From Gyromitra esculenta (Eukaryota; Ascomycota; Pezizomycetes; Pezizales; Discinaceae): 64,000 nucleotides of DNA. Under the pieces are notes generated by a model. The model saw only the letters and a list, made by a program, of their open reading frames with translations, did not search any database and was not told where the DNA came from. Below, piece after piece: positions 36,363 through 45,879 of the stretch. Each line of letters begins with the position of its first letter. The first letter of the stretch is position 1. Position numbers and translations under genes: made by a program. The DNA lies in the NCBI GenBank assembly GCA_038503075.1, contig JBCAML010000008.1, positions 806,001-870,000 of the forward strand. The letters run 5' to 3'.

Positions 36363-38358
36363 CATCCTCCGTCCCCACTACAACCTCTCCGATTGAAAGT
36401 TCACCACCACCTTTTACGTTGCAACGGCGTTACACACAGCCAAAAGTCTTTAGCACTTCGGCTTCATTCCATTACCCCGCTCACAAAAACAAGTTGGATC
36501 CTTGTTTTAACACTACCACTCCGATCGCATGTCTTCAGAAGACACAGCAAGAATCTTCACACCTCTCTTCCCCTCTCTCCAAAGAGGCGAAGCCTCTACC
36601 ACTCCTGCTTCCTCCGCAACTGCCATGGCGGAACCAAGAACCCCCTCACCAGCGAAACGGCAGAGAGCTGACACCTCTCCTCCATCACCACCTGTCTTCT
36701 CCCACCGCACTAATTGGATTTCTATAGTCCAAAATAAGGACAACGGGATTACAGGAGCCCCCATGACCCTCAAGACAGTTAGTCAGTTCCTCACAAGGGC
36801 TGACGAACTGAATCTCGTCCACTTCACCTCCCTCCTTAACATGATTCAGCATCTACAAAGCGAGGTCACCCTACTGAAAGAGGCTGCTAAGAGTCCAGCA
36901 CCTCTCCCGGACATGTTTCCAGAGTCCCCAACTCTAAGCAAACAAGAGCGCATGCACCTCCTCACAGTAGGGAAAGCAGCGCCCTCAGCACCACCTGCAC
37001 CACCAAGTGCTCCTCCTGCTCCTGCTCCTGCTGCTGCAATTCCTGCTCCTCCTGCCCCAAAGCCTTTGCAATGGGCCCAGGTGGCTGCCAGCAAACCCAA
37101 GAGAAAACCCCAACCAGCAAAGGCCAAACAGGCTGCTAACGCTCCTGCTCCTAAGACTTCATCTTCCTCTCCCTCAACATCTCCCACCATGCGCGCTCGC
37201 CGTTTGATTGTCAAATGCGACGGCACTCCCCTTTCTCAGGAATCACCCACGGAACTCAGAGATAAACTCAACTCTGCCATTGGTTCCATCACCATCCAGT
37301 CTGTGGCAATAGACACACATTCCCAGAATGTGTCGTTAATGGTCATGAACAACATGTTTGCCAACACCCATTACAGGAAAGTTGGCCAATTTCTTCACCT
37401 AATCCCAGGAGCTCGCTCCCTACACCTTGACGAACCATTACACCAACTTGTTGTACATGGTATTCTCACCTCTATGGAGCCCGCAGCTATTCAGCAAGAG
37501 CTATGCAACTTCAACCCTGGCCTTATCATGGACATCCCCCCCAGATGGCTCACCCTACCTGAAAAACAAAGAGGGAAAACAGTTTCCTCAATTGTCGTCA
37601 CACTCTCTGGCCCCAAAGCTAATGAGATCGCCAATCGCACTCGATTATCTGCCTTTTTCACCACTGTTAGATCCGAACACAAACTCCGCTTCAGACCCTC
37701 CACCCAGTGCTCCCAATGCCACAAATTTGGACACCACACTAACAAATGACCCAACCAACCATGCTGTTGCTGGTGCGTTGGACTTCATCCTACTGCTGCT
37801 CATAGCTGCCCTACACTCTCTTGCTCAACTAAAGGCCGCCCCTGCTCTCACACTCTTGTCAAGTGTGTTAACTGTGACGGACCCCATGAGTCACACCTGA
37901 ACAGCTGCCCATAATGCCCTTCTAAGGCCTTACAGCCCCCTCCAGCAGATGATCAGATGGACCTCTAGGTCATTTTACTTATACTCGCTCAACCCCAACT
38001 AACTTTGATTGGAATTTTTCCTGGCTGCTTTTTACTTCCACTGCGGCTTTATTGTGGACTTACTTCTACTGTTTCTCATTGTTTTTTTAGCTGTTGTTCA
38101 CAAGTCTCTTTACTTTCACAGGCATTTGTTGTCAATTTTTCCCTGCACTGTTAAGTCGTTTATCTCAGGAACACTGTCTTGTTCTGTTGGAAGTACTTGG
38201 TTCGCTTCTCTTTTGTGTTCTTTTATGTTACCCAGGTGGATAAGGGTGTTTATTTGGTGGGGATAGGTTTTTTGACTTCATAACCTTCGTGTTGCATAAG
38301 CGGTTTTGTACCTAGAAACAATAATCAAATGATTTAAACAAAAAAAAAAAAAAAAAAA
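36363..38358 (+). mobile_element. ORF1-only LINE derivative with poly(A) tail and 15-bp TSD
   Basis: A 2.0-kb plus-strand insertion in B pol. It is flanked by CCATAGAGTGGGCCG at 36348-36362 and 38359-38373 (one more A on the left may belong) and ends in 19 A (38340-38358). Long target duplication plus poly(A) is the mark of target-primed reverse transcription. It contains a gag-like ORF1 and about 390 bases of 3' sequence, but no endonuclease or reverse transcriptase, so it must have been mobilised in trans or is an internally deleted Tad1-like element. Confidence 0.88.
36529..37965 (+). pseudogene. LINE ORF1 (gag-like, CCHC zinc knuckles)
   Basis: Starts MSSEDTARIFTPLF. The first third is Ser/Pro-rich, then comes an Ala/Pro linker (36985-37060) and a conserved C-terminal region. 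The first zinc knuckle is CSQCHKFGHHTNK. A TGA at 37747-37749 falls where a knuckle Cys is expected. Beyond it the same frame continues with CCCWC, HPTAAHSCP and CVNCDGPHESHLNSCP, a further set of knuckles, until TAA near 37912. The ORF1 product of fungal Tad1-like LINEs is an RNA-binding protein with this layout. The stop makes the copy defective. Confidence 0.8.
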
Positions 38359-38373
38359 CCATAGAGTGGGCCG

Positions 38374-39177
38374 AATGGTGGTTCTTTGTCTTTTTGGAGT
38401 GTGATCTTATGGTCGTAAGGGCGGTGGGGGGGAGTCCTTGGGCTTTAGCCTTGCCGAACATGTCTAGGTATTCGTGGTATTCGGCAGGTATTCGTTGCCT
38501 CCACTCTTCCTTAGTAGTCTTGCTATCAAGGACTCTATTGATTTTGTAGAGAGACATAGAATAAACCTGGATACCCTTTTTCCTAGCAAGCATGCGAAAG
38601 CTGGCGGCGCCGATGAAGGTGGCATTGAGTTTTGCTGGAGGGGGGATGGCGGCGGCGGAAAAGATCGGTTGCTTTGGGGCACAGTGGGTGGTACAGAATT
38701 TAGAATTAAATTCAATGTTTTTGTTGGCAAATTGTCGGTGAACGTCATGGAGGTTCATCCAAGGGATGCCAAGTACTAGGGGGTAATGTCCTAGCTTGGT
38801 TACGAAGAAGGGAGCTTTCTCGATGTGTTGTTGAATGGAAAGCTCCAAGTGGCACAGGTTGGTGATATCTCCTGAGGCAATTGTTCGGCCATCAATGACT
38901 TCTAATTGTCGGGGAGATTTGAGGGGAGATAGAGGTAAGGAATGGTGACACACGAAATCTTCATCAATGAAAGTGAACCCTGAGGCTCCAGTGTCTAGAA
39001 GTGCTTGTGTTTTTATAATTTTATTTTTGTGGGAAAGGCTACATGATACTACAAAATGTTCCCCATCCAAATTATCCTCCACACACACATCCGACACTGA
39101 GAACCCAGAAATAGAGAACGCTGATAAAGGAAAAAGATGAACCAGAGCAGGGTCACGAGGCGACTCTGGTTGAATTA
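38374..39177 (-). pseudogene. element B pol, 5' part: aspartic protease
   Basis: It lies in the -1 frame relative to gag and starts at the frameshift site. SVSDVCVEDNLDGEHFVVSC is followed by the protease motif LLDTGASGFTFIDEDF (DTG active site), then GHYPLVLGIPWM and the linker to RT ([18 protein letters not shown]). The piece is open through the protease and then breaks near the LINE junction. Confidence 0.88.
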
Positions 39178-39184
39178 GTTTAAA
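39140..39184 (-). promoter_or_regulatory. -1 frameshift signal of element B
   Basis: On the minus strand, TTTAAAC (39184-39178) is in the gag phase T TTA AAC and is followed at once by the gag stop TAA (39177-39175). After a 6-nt spacer comes a hairpin: arm AACCAGAGT (39171-39163), 14-nt loop, arm GCTCTGGTT (39148-39140). Eight Watson-Crick pairs form plus one wobble. Pol continues in the -1 frame. Confidence 0.85.
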
Positions 39185-40848
39185 GACTCGACTGAGTCTG
39201 CTGCATCAAAGGTAGGAAAACGAGGTGGCAAAGGTGGGGGGAACACAGAAGGAGCGGGAGGGATAGCGATGGCACTAGTGACGGCTCCTCTCATGGCGGG
39301 GCGTTTTGAGGCGGATGGGCAGTTGGAAAAAATATGCCTTTCTCCGGCACAAAACAAGCAGCAGTTATTTGTTTGTCTCCACGTTTTTTCTTCGGGGGAC
39401 AGTTTTCTTCTTCTGTTGACCTGAACATAGCACTGTTCAGGAGCGGGGCGGGAGGTGGAGGTGCGTCCGAAGGAGAGATCCATAGGGGCGAGCCCTCCAG
39501 GGGCGAAGGACGAGGAAGGCGGGAGGGCGGCAGGAGTTGTGACAGGGGTGGTAAATTGTCCCATGGTGTTGCAGACAGCGTTTTTCTTTTCTTCCCTTCT
39601 TACTCGGATGCGATTGTCCAGGCGAAGGAGGAAAGACCAGAGGGAAGTGAAGGTAGTGGGAAAATCGGCAACGGTTACGACTGCTTCCTTCAGCTCATCC
39701 AATATACCATATTCCAAGGCGTCTTTTTTTGCGGACTCGCCACAATTCAGACGTCCCATGATGCGCTGGAAATCGGCAAGGTAGGCGGAAAAATCCCGCT
39801 TCCCTTGTCGGAGTTGGTGTAGTTCACGGCGGGCAGTACCGAGAGGGTTGGGGTCGCCAAAATCTCACGGTTGAGTTCCTCATTAAGCCCTTCAGTATCC
39901 CTGAAGGTGAGCAGTGCTACTTAAGCGAGGTAAACAACACATTTTGAATTGCGCAACGTTCTACAAGTTCTACAGGAGGTCTATCTCAAGGCGAGATAAG
40001 TGCAGCGAAGTAAACAGCGACAGCGAGAGTTCTGAGGTAGAACTGAGATAGTATTCCAGCGATTACAGTAGAAGGTAAACGAGAATGTTGCTTAAGAAAA
40101 GAAAGAGAAAGAGAACAAGAACGACTGAAATCCTTCGCTTAAATACCCCGCTTTCCAGTAACACAATCAACCACCCAACAATAAGCGAGACGTAACTGAA
40201 CAATAAAGCCATTATGTCCAAAGAAATCCTTCACGACTATCAACCACTTCATCTTAACCCATTACCCAGTTCCATCCATGAAACAAAGGCTGTTTCCAGG
40301 GCGGTGATTAGATCGGTAGCGGAGTTCCAGGTGGTGGTTCCGTCAGGAAGGTCGGAGTGACCGATCTGTTCGAGGGTGGCTCCCTCGAGATGGCTGATAG
40401 CATACAATATCATATTGTTGCTACTGGAAAAGCAGTTGGCGTTAACCGAGAGTTTAGATCGGAGCTGTAGGACGAAGCCGGGGAGTTTATCGCGAGACCC
40501 GTTGAACTTATCTGGGTCAGGCATCTTATCTGAACGGCCTCCTTGAGTATGGGCAGGCGGTGGTGGTGGCGGTGGTGTGGGTGGCGGAGGAGGAGCGATG
40601 TTGCGGAGGCGAGAGACTTCTGCTTCTGCTGCCTGTAACTGAGATTGGCAAGTGTTAAACCTCGCCGTCATGTTGTTCCTCTCTTGGGTGACCTCTTCGA
40701 GTTGTAGGTCAGCATAGGTGAGGTTTTCGATCCTCTGTTGGTAGTGGGAGTGAACTTCTTCGTAGGCGGAAGCGAGGTCGGCGTTAGCGGCGGCTTGGAA
40801 GTTCTCAAAGGTAGGAAAGGTCCAAGGGGCGGGGGCGGGGTTGCTCAT
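39175..40848 (-). pseudogene. element B gag, split by a solo LTR
   Basis: ATG at 40848 gives MSNPAPAPWTF. There is a coiled-coil-like N-terminal region, a Pro run, then the capsid-like block MPDPDKFNGSRDKLPGFVLQLRSKL. After the solo LTR (39863-40283) it continues LHQLRQGKRDFSAYLADFQRIMGRLN and reaches a zinc knuckle CLFCAGERHIFSNC (CX2CX4HX4C). It ends SVESLN before TAA. Apart from the insertion, gag is open. The leader before it is only 57 bases and lacks the small ORF seen in other copies. Confidence 0.88.
39863..40283 (-). repeat. solo LTR in element B gag, TSD CAAA(A/G)
   Basis: 421 bases, TCTCACGG...CCATGAAA on the plus strand. Flanks are CAAAA (39858-39862) and CAAAG (40284-40288). Comparison with other gag copies (CCAAAGGC) shows CAAAG was original, so one repeat has mutated. 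Confidence 0.88.
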
Positions 40849-40905
40849 GATGGTGTCGGTAAGGGAAAGAGCAAGGTAGAGGGTGTAGATAGGGAAGCAA
40901 CGTAA

Positions 40906-41315
40906 TCTCAAGGAGTGAGATTCTCGTCAAGCTCTCGGGTATCCCCTGAGATGAGCAGTGCTACTTGAACGGGAAGCTGACAGCAAGAGTGTATGCGGAG
41001 TTTCTACAAGCTCTACGAATGGTTCAAGTTATGATGACTTGAAGGCGGTGACAGTGGAGGGTTACGAGGTGTAACCGAGGTTTGTATGGTAAAATACCGA
41101 AGTGTACAATAGAAGACGTTGCTTAAGGAAAGAAGAAGAAAAAGTACAACAAGAGGAAAAAAACCTTTCGTTTATATACCCATAATCCAATCCTTTGATG
41201 ACAAACATATGACTCATTGTAAGTGGAAACCAAAGGAAACATAAAGAATAACTATAGCACCTAACAACCATATACCCATGTACTTATCTAACCAACGTAA
41301 CAACCATCCATGAAA
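40906..41315 (-). repeat. 5' LTR of element B
   Basis: 410 bases. It contains the intact self-primer AAGCAACGT (minus sense, near 41121-41129) and conserved R-U5 hairpins. Immediately inside it (minus sense) is TT then the primer-binding site ACGTTGCTT (40903-40895). Outside is the duplication ATGGG. Confidence 0.92.
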
Positions 41316-42212
41316 ATGGGTAATGTGTAGATTGATGCATTTCCTCCTGTAGTAGAGATGTAGTAATCTGGATAATTTGTTAAATCAGGTACCTCCAGGT
41401 AGGGGCAGCAACTTTCATAGATACTTGATATATCTAGCTTAAATTCAAACTATTCCACCTGCAATCAACTGCTTTTACGTCTTATAGTATACATTTGCTA
41501 CTTCATATATATACGCATGTAGTATATACGTATACACATATTCTCTATCACACCATAACTTCGGTTGCATGTGATATTCTTGTACCTTTATAAAACGGTG
41601 AAGCTATGATTTAACAAAAAAATAAATAAATACACATATTCTCTAGTTTCTAGAGGAATATAAACTAGTACTAAATGGGGTGATAAATATGAGCAAAGAG
41701 CTTGTATGTACTGACTAGCTAGCTAGCTGGGATTGAAAACATCGGATAATTATCAGGTTGGAACATTGTCAATTTGAGTGCTTGAATTCATGTCCCTAAC
41801 GGAATAGCGGAGACGGACCCTAGCATTTCGTTGCCGAAATGATGCTGATCATTGAAAGTATCATTTGGTGTCTGACTCCGTGTCACATCTGTAGCCAAAC
41901 GACAGATTTGATAGATTATCTGTATTAGCAAGACTAAGTTTTAGTAAAACATGTAGAGAGTTTGTATTTGTTTGGTGAAACAATAACTTATGGCTAGACC
42001 TATGGGCGCAGTGATTATATACATGTACATAAGTATAATGATATATATAAGTTAGGAAAATCAGCTTTGCAAGGTCCAGTTGATTTAGGTACCCTAGGCG
42101 AAAATCTATGTCTATAAAGGATACGGTTGTCACTACTATTTAACGAATAACTTTCTGGAGAGCTATTTACCTGAGCTTTAGACCCTGTGCTATAGCACTA
42201 TTTGTGGGCTCA
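41316..42212. other. continuation of the fold-back repeat, then unassigned AT-rich DNA
   Basis: The first 35 bases (ATGGGTAATG...GATGCATTTCC) continue the repeat interrupted by element B. The rest is AT-rich with TA-rich stretches near 41500-41530 and 42025-42050. No gene is supported. Confidence 0.55.
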
Positions 42213-43058
42213 TTTCACGGATGAAGTCAGGTAATGGGTTAGGGTTTGGTTATGAAAGGTTGCAACAGATTATGGGGTTTTCTAATATAATGTTTTTGTT
42301 GTTCGGTTATGTTCGGTTATATAGCTAATGGATTGAAAGCAGGGTATATAAGGGATGGATCTCAGTCGTTGTTGTTGTTTTCTCTTTCTTTTCTTAAGCA
42401 ACATTCTCATTTCACTTCTACTGTATTGTTTTGATACTACCTCGATTCTGCCTCAGAATCGACACTGTCGCTGTCCCTATCTCACGGTTGTGTCCCTCGT
42501 TAAGCCCTTCAGTATCCCTGAAGGTGAGCAGTGCTACTTAGGTGAGGTAAACAACACGTTTGAAGTGCGCGACGTTTCTACAAGTTCTACGAGGGGTTGT
42601 TTATCTCAAGGCGAGATAAGTGCAGCGAAGTAGACAGCGACAGCGAGGGTTCTGAGGTAGAACCGAGATAGTATTCTGACGATTTTACAGCAGAAGGTAA
42701 CGAGAACGTTGCTTAAGAAAAGAAGAAGAAAGGGTACAAAAACAACTAAAATCCTTCACTTAAATACCCCGCTTTCTCGTAACACAGACCAACAGTCCAA
42801 CAACAACCGAAACGTAACCGAACAACAAAGCCATTATACCCAAAGAAAACTCCTTTGTAATACCAACAACTTCATCCTAACCCATTATCTGGTTCCATCC
42901 GTGAAACCCTATTACACTGCACTTAACTCGCCTTGAGTTAGACCCCTCGTAGAACTTGTAGAAACATAGTGCCCTTCGAACGTGTTAGAACTTCGCTCAA
43001 GTAGCACTGCTCACCTTCCGGGATACTGAAGGGCTTAACGAAGGACTGAACCATGAGA
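42213..43058 (+). repeat. 5' LTR of truncated element F, interrupted by a solo LTR
   Basis: LTR segments 42213-42479 and 42912-43058 flank an inverted solo LTR. It starts TTTCACGGATGAAG and ends CCATGAGA, directly followed by TT and the primer-binding site ACGTTGCTT. The internal primer segment reads AAGCAACAT. The element beyond it is cut short at 43285. Confidence 0.88.
42480..42906 (-). repeat. solo LTR inside the LTR of F, TSD CCCTA
   Basis: 427 bases, TCTCACGG...CCGTGAAA on the plus strand, flanked by CCCTA at 42475-42479 and 42907-42911. An LTR inserted into an LTR of its own family in opposite orientation. Confidence 0.92.
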
Positions 43059-43099
43059 TTACGTTGCTTCCTCTACACCTTCTACCTCAACGCCCCTTT

Positions 43100-43255
43100 A
43101 TGGAAATCCTTGGTTGGATTTGCCAATCCATCCTGCAAGTTTTTTCCTGCTTGACACCGCAAAGACCCCAAACCATTACCGAAGTCACCCCTGAGTGGCT
43201 CGATCAACATTACCTACACACCAACTCCCTTCTGAGCGATAAAACAAGATCATGA
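43100..43255 (+). CDS. conserved small ORF upstream of gag (element F copy)
   Basis: 51 codons from ATG 43100, beginning MEILGW and containing IL..F.CLT and PEWLDQHYL. Its TGA (43253-43255) overlaps the gag ATG (43252-43254) as ATGA. The same small protein is encoded at the same place in elements C and E with mostly synonymous differences. Function unknown. Gag itself is cut off after about 11 codons (MSSSASAPAGP) at 43285. Confidence 0.6.
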   Translation: MEILGWICQSILQVFSCLTPQRPQTITEVTPEWLDQHYLHTNSLLSDKTRS

Positions 43256-43285
43256 GCTCTTCCGCCTCCGCTCCTGCTGGCCCTT

Positions 43286-44235
43286 CCTGTAAGACCAGTA
43301 CTTCATACCGCACAGGAAATCTCCAAGAAGCTTTAGATAACAATCTAGATGCTATAACCTGCCTGGTTGCTATCTGCAACACAATACACAGGCGCAAGTC
43401 CTAACTGCTTCTTATGAACCGCTAAAAGATAACCGTAGGGTTCAAAGTAGGGATTGAGCAAGGTTCCATGAAGAACTTCCAATAGTAAGGTTTTAATAGC
43501 AAGCACTGAAGGGCCAAGGCCTTGCTAAGCGAGATTAAGGTAATTCACAAGTAATAGAGTAAATTGCACGGACGTAATTTTGCTAGAAACAATATATTAT
43601 TGATAAGGCTCATTCTTCTTTGCTGATGATCCGACTCAGAGTTTACATCCACTGCGAGAGTATTTATAATGCCTCCTCTCTACTATGTTTGGGTATAGTG
43701 TGGTGTAGAGGCGCTAACTACTATGACAACATGAAACCACTTTGCCTTATCTCCATACCTGATACCCCATTGAGTTCCCTGGCCCCAATCCGCGATTCTC
43801 CGAGCAATATGCATGTCGGTAACACGGGAGTTACGTATTCATCTTCATTGTGTTCGTCTCTTCGAGACGATCATTTCGCCTATCCGCATCGTCGCATAGC
43901 GTTGCGTTCCCTTATCTTTGTCAGTCTGTAACTCCGCCAGTTTTGGTCCGATTCGCAATCCATTTGAACCACAGAGAAGCCAGACACTTCCCCTACATAC
44001 CCTCCGGGTCCCATTCCGCCGGATGGTTTTGCTTGACGGCCAAGGGGTTACTTTTGCCCTCCGGGACAGGTCTTTTCTGGTGCTGTCCCTCCTTCTCCAA
44101 ATACTATACCTATTGGAAGGATTGGAGGCAGGGTAACAGGCTCCAGTCCCGATCCGGAAGGTGCTAAAGTAGGGTAAATCCAAAGATAGGGTAACTCCAG
44201 GGCCAGGAACTCCTTCAAAAGGTACAGGTATAACA
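43286..44235. other. unassigned insert between two opposed gag fragments
   Basis: The plus-strand gag of F stops matching at 43285 and a minus-strand gag begins at 44235, so this 950-base piece sits between inverted element fragments. It contains a faint RT-like FFADD phrase near 43617-43631 on the plus strand with many stops after it, and on the minus strand short frames such as LLLEVLHGTLLNPYFEPYG. I read it as decayed retroelement sequence of another kind, without firm assignment. Confidence 0.4.
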
Positions 44236-44986
44236 GCGCCATTGTTTTTCTTCCTCTGGAAGCTTCCTTCTTCCATTAACCATTGTGTACCATTGATCCT
44301 GGGGGGGGCGAGAAATATTGCTGGTGCGGCCAAAGGAAAGGTCCATAGGTGCTAGTCCTCCAGGGGTGAAAGAAGAGGCGGGAGTAAAAGCGGCGGGGGC
44401 ACTGAATTGTCCCGTACTATCACGGGCATTCTCCCGTTTTTCTGCCTTGTGGGCTCAGATACGGTTGTCCAGTCCAGTGAGGGTTGTGATCATTTCATTG
44501 AGGGTGAAAGGGACGGCCGTGGCGAATACCATAGCTTCCTTAAGTTCTTCCAACATGCCGTGTTCCAGAGGGTCCATTTTTGAGTTTTCTTCAAAGTTGA
44601 GTTGCCCCATGATCCTTTGAAAATCGGCCAGGTAAGCGGAGAAATCTCGCTTTCCTTGGCAGAGTTGGTGCAATTCTCGTCGGGCTGTGCCGGTAGGGTC
44701 CGGGTCTCCAAAAGCTGCTTCCAGGGTGGCGATAAGTTGCTCTGTACTGGTACAGGTTGTGAGACTGGATGGGAGGACGGTGTGGTGAACTTGCTTGAGG
44801 GCTGCTCCTTCTAGACGGTTGATCGTGTACAGGATCATGGTAGTCTTGTCAGCAAATCGATCACGGTTGACGGTGAGTTTGGAGCGCAGTTGGAGTACAA
44901 AGCCCAGGAGTTTGGCCCTAGATCCATCGAACTTCTCAGGATCTGGCATTCGTTCTGAACGATGAGTTGCTGAGGATGAGGCAGGA
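44236..44986 (-). pseudogene. gag fragment, minus strand
   Basis: Minus-strand gag from about PASSSATHRSERMPDPEKFDGSR through ELHQLCQGKRDFSAYLADFQ and GGLAPMDLSFGRTS to EEEKQWRC, where it breaks off at the edge of the unassigned insert. Both ends are cut: the 5' side by an LTR at 44987, the 3' side at 44235. It is closer to the gag of C to E than to that of B. Confidence 0.85.
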
Positions 44987-45266
44987 TCTCATGGATCCCT
45001 TCTCGCTAAGCCCTTCAGTATCCCTGAAGGTGAGCAGTGCTATTTAGACGAGATAGGAGACGGTAGACAGTACAGAGTTTCTATAGGTTCTAAATGTGGT
45101 TTATCTCAAGGCGAGATAAGTGCAGCGAGGTAAACAGCGACAGCGAGGATTCTGAGGTAGAATCGAAGTAGTATCAAAGTAATACAGGTAGAAGTACAAC
45201 AAGAACTTTGCTTGAGGAAAGAAGAAAGAGAAAACAACAAACAACCAAAATCCATCGCTTAAATAC
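44987..45266 (-). repeat. truncated LTR, minus orientation
   Basis: 280 bases from TCTCATGGATCCC to CTTAAATAC, the U5-R part of a TTTCACGG-type LTR in minus orientation. The left 5 bases are CAGGA. The rest of the LTR is absent because element C begins at 45267. The missing part is not found on the far side of C. Confidence 0.82.
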
Positions 45267-45675
45267 TTTCACGGATTAAGGATAGGAAATAGGGTTAGGT
45301 CTCGGTTCGATGGTTGTTAGGGGATTTGAGTTGTCATCAATGTTATTGTATTTCGGTTGTGATTGGTTACTGGGTTTATCGGGAAAAGCGGGGTATTTAA
45401 ACGATGGATCTCGTTCGTTCTTTGTCTTCTTCTTCTTTCTTTAAGCAACGTTCTTGTTTATCTTCTCCTGTAAATTGTCGGAATACTACCTCGGTTCTAC
45501 CTCAGAACCCTCACTGTCGCTTTTTACTTCGCTGCACTTATCTCGCCTTGAGATAGACCCCTTGTAGAACTTGTAGAAAAATGCCGCACTCTTTGAACGT
45601 GTTGTTATCTCGTTTAAGTAGCACTGCTCACCTTCAGGGATACTGAAGGGTTTAACGAGAAACACAACCGTGAGA
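45267..45675 (+). repeat. 5' LTR of element C
   Basis: TTTCACGGATT...ACCGTGAGA. A TATTTAA box lies near 45398-45404, the self-primer AAGCAACGT at 45443-45451, and R-U5 hairpins with loops ACCTC, GCCTT and GGATA follow. Directly after it are TT and ACGTTGCTT (45678-45686). Confidence 0.92.
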
Positions 45676-45677
45676 TT

Positions 45678-45686
45678 ACGTTGCTT
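45678..45686 (+). promoter_or_regulatory. self-complementary primer-binding site
   Basis: ACGTTGCTT two bases after the LTR is the exact complement of AAGCAACGT inside the LTR. It does not begin with TGG, as a tRNA-primed site would. Confidence 0.75.
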
Positions 45687-45726
45687 CCATCATCTACACC
45701 TTCTACCGCAGAAAACAACCTCTTGC

Positions 45727-45879
45727 ATGGAAATCATCACTCGGATTCGCCAATCCATTCTAAGCATCTTTCCTTGCTTAACGCTGCGAAAACCACAACC
45801 TTTGGTTGAAGTCATTCCCGAGTGGCTGGATCAAGAGTACTTACGCAAGAACTCTTTCCCTCGGCCAACAACAACATGA
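45727..45879 (+). CDS. conserved small ORF upstream of gag (element C copy)
   Basis: 50 codons from ATG 45727, with IRQSILSIFPCLTLRKPQ and PEWLDQEYL. Its TGA (45877-45879) overlaps the gag ATG (45876-45878) as ATGA. The frame is also open back into the LTR end. Compared with the E copy, many changes are at third codon positions (Pro CCC/CCT, Leu CTG/CTT, Asp GAT/GAC), which speaks for selection on the protein. Function unknown; it could be a translational control ORF. Confidence 0.62.
   Translation: MEIITRIRQSILSIFPCLTLRKPQPLVEVIPEWLDQEYLRKNSFPRPTTT

Larger units (their letters stand above)
32644..41315 (-). mobile_element. Ty3/gypsy chromodomain retrotransposon B, full length, with three nested insertions
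   Basis: This minus-strand element is bounded by LTRs 32644-33054 (3' LTR) and 40906-41315 (5' LTR) and flanked by the 5-bp duplication ATGGG (32639-32643, 41316-41320). Reading leftwards from the 5' LTR come the primer-binding site, gag, protease, reverse transcriptase, RNase H, integrase, chromodomain and a purine-rich tract. Two solo LTRs and one LINE derivative are inserted in it. Once these and their duplications are removed, about 5.8 kb of element remains. Its LTR differs from the other elements here (starts TTTCATGGATGG, ends CTCACTCCTTGAGA), so it is a sister family. Several stops and frameshifts make it non-functional. Confidence 0.93.

Noticed and set aside
45676..45690. tRNA-primed primer-binding site
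   Set aside because: The sequence after the LTR lacks TGG and matches the element's own LTR RNA instead.
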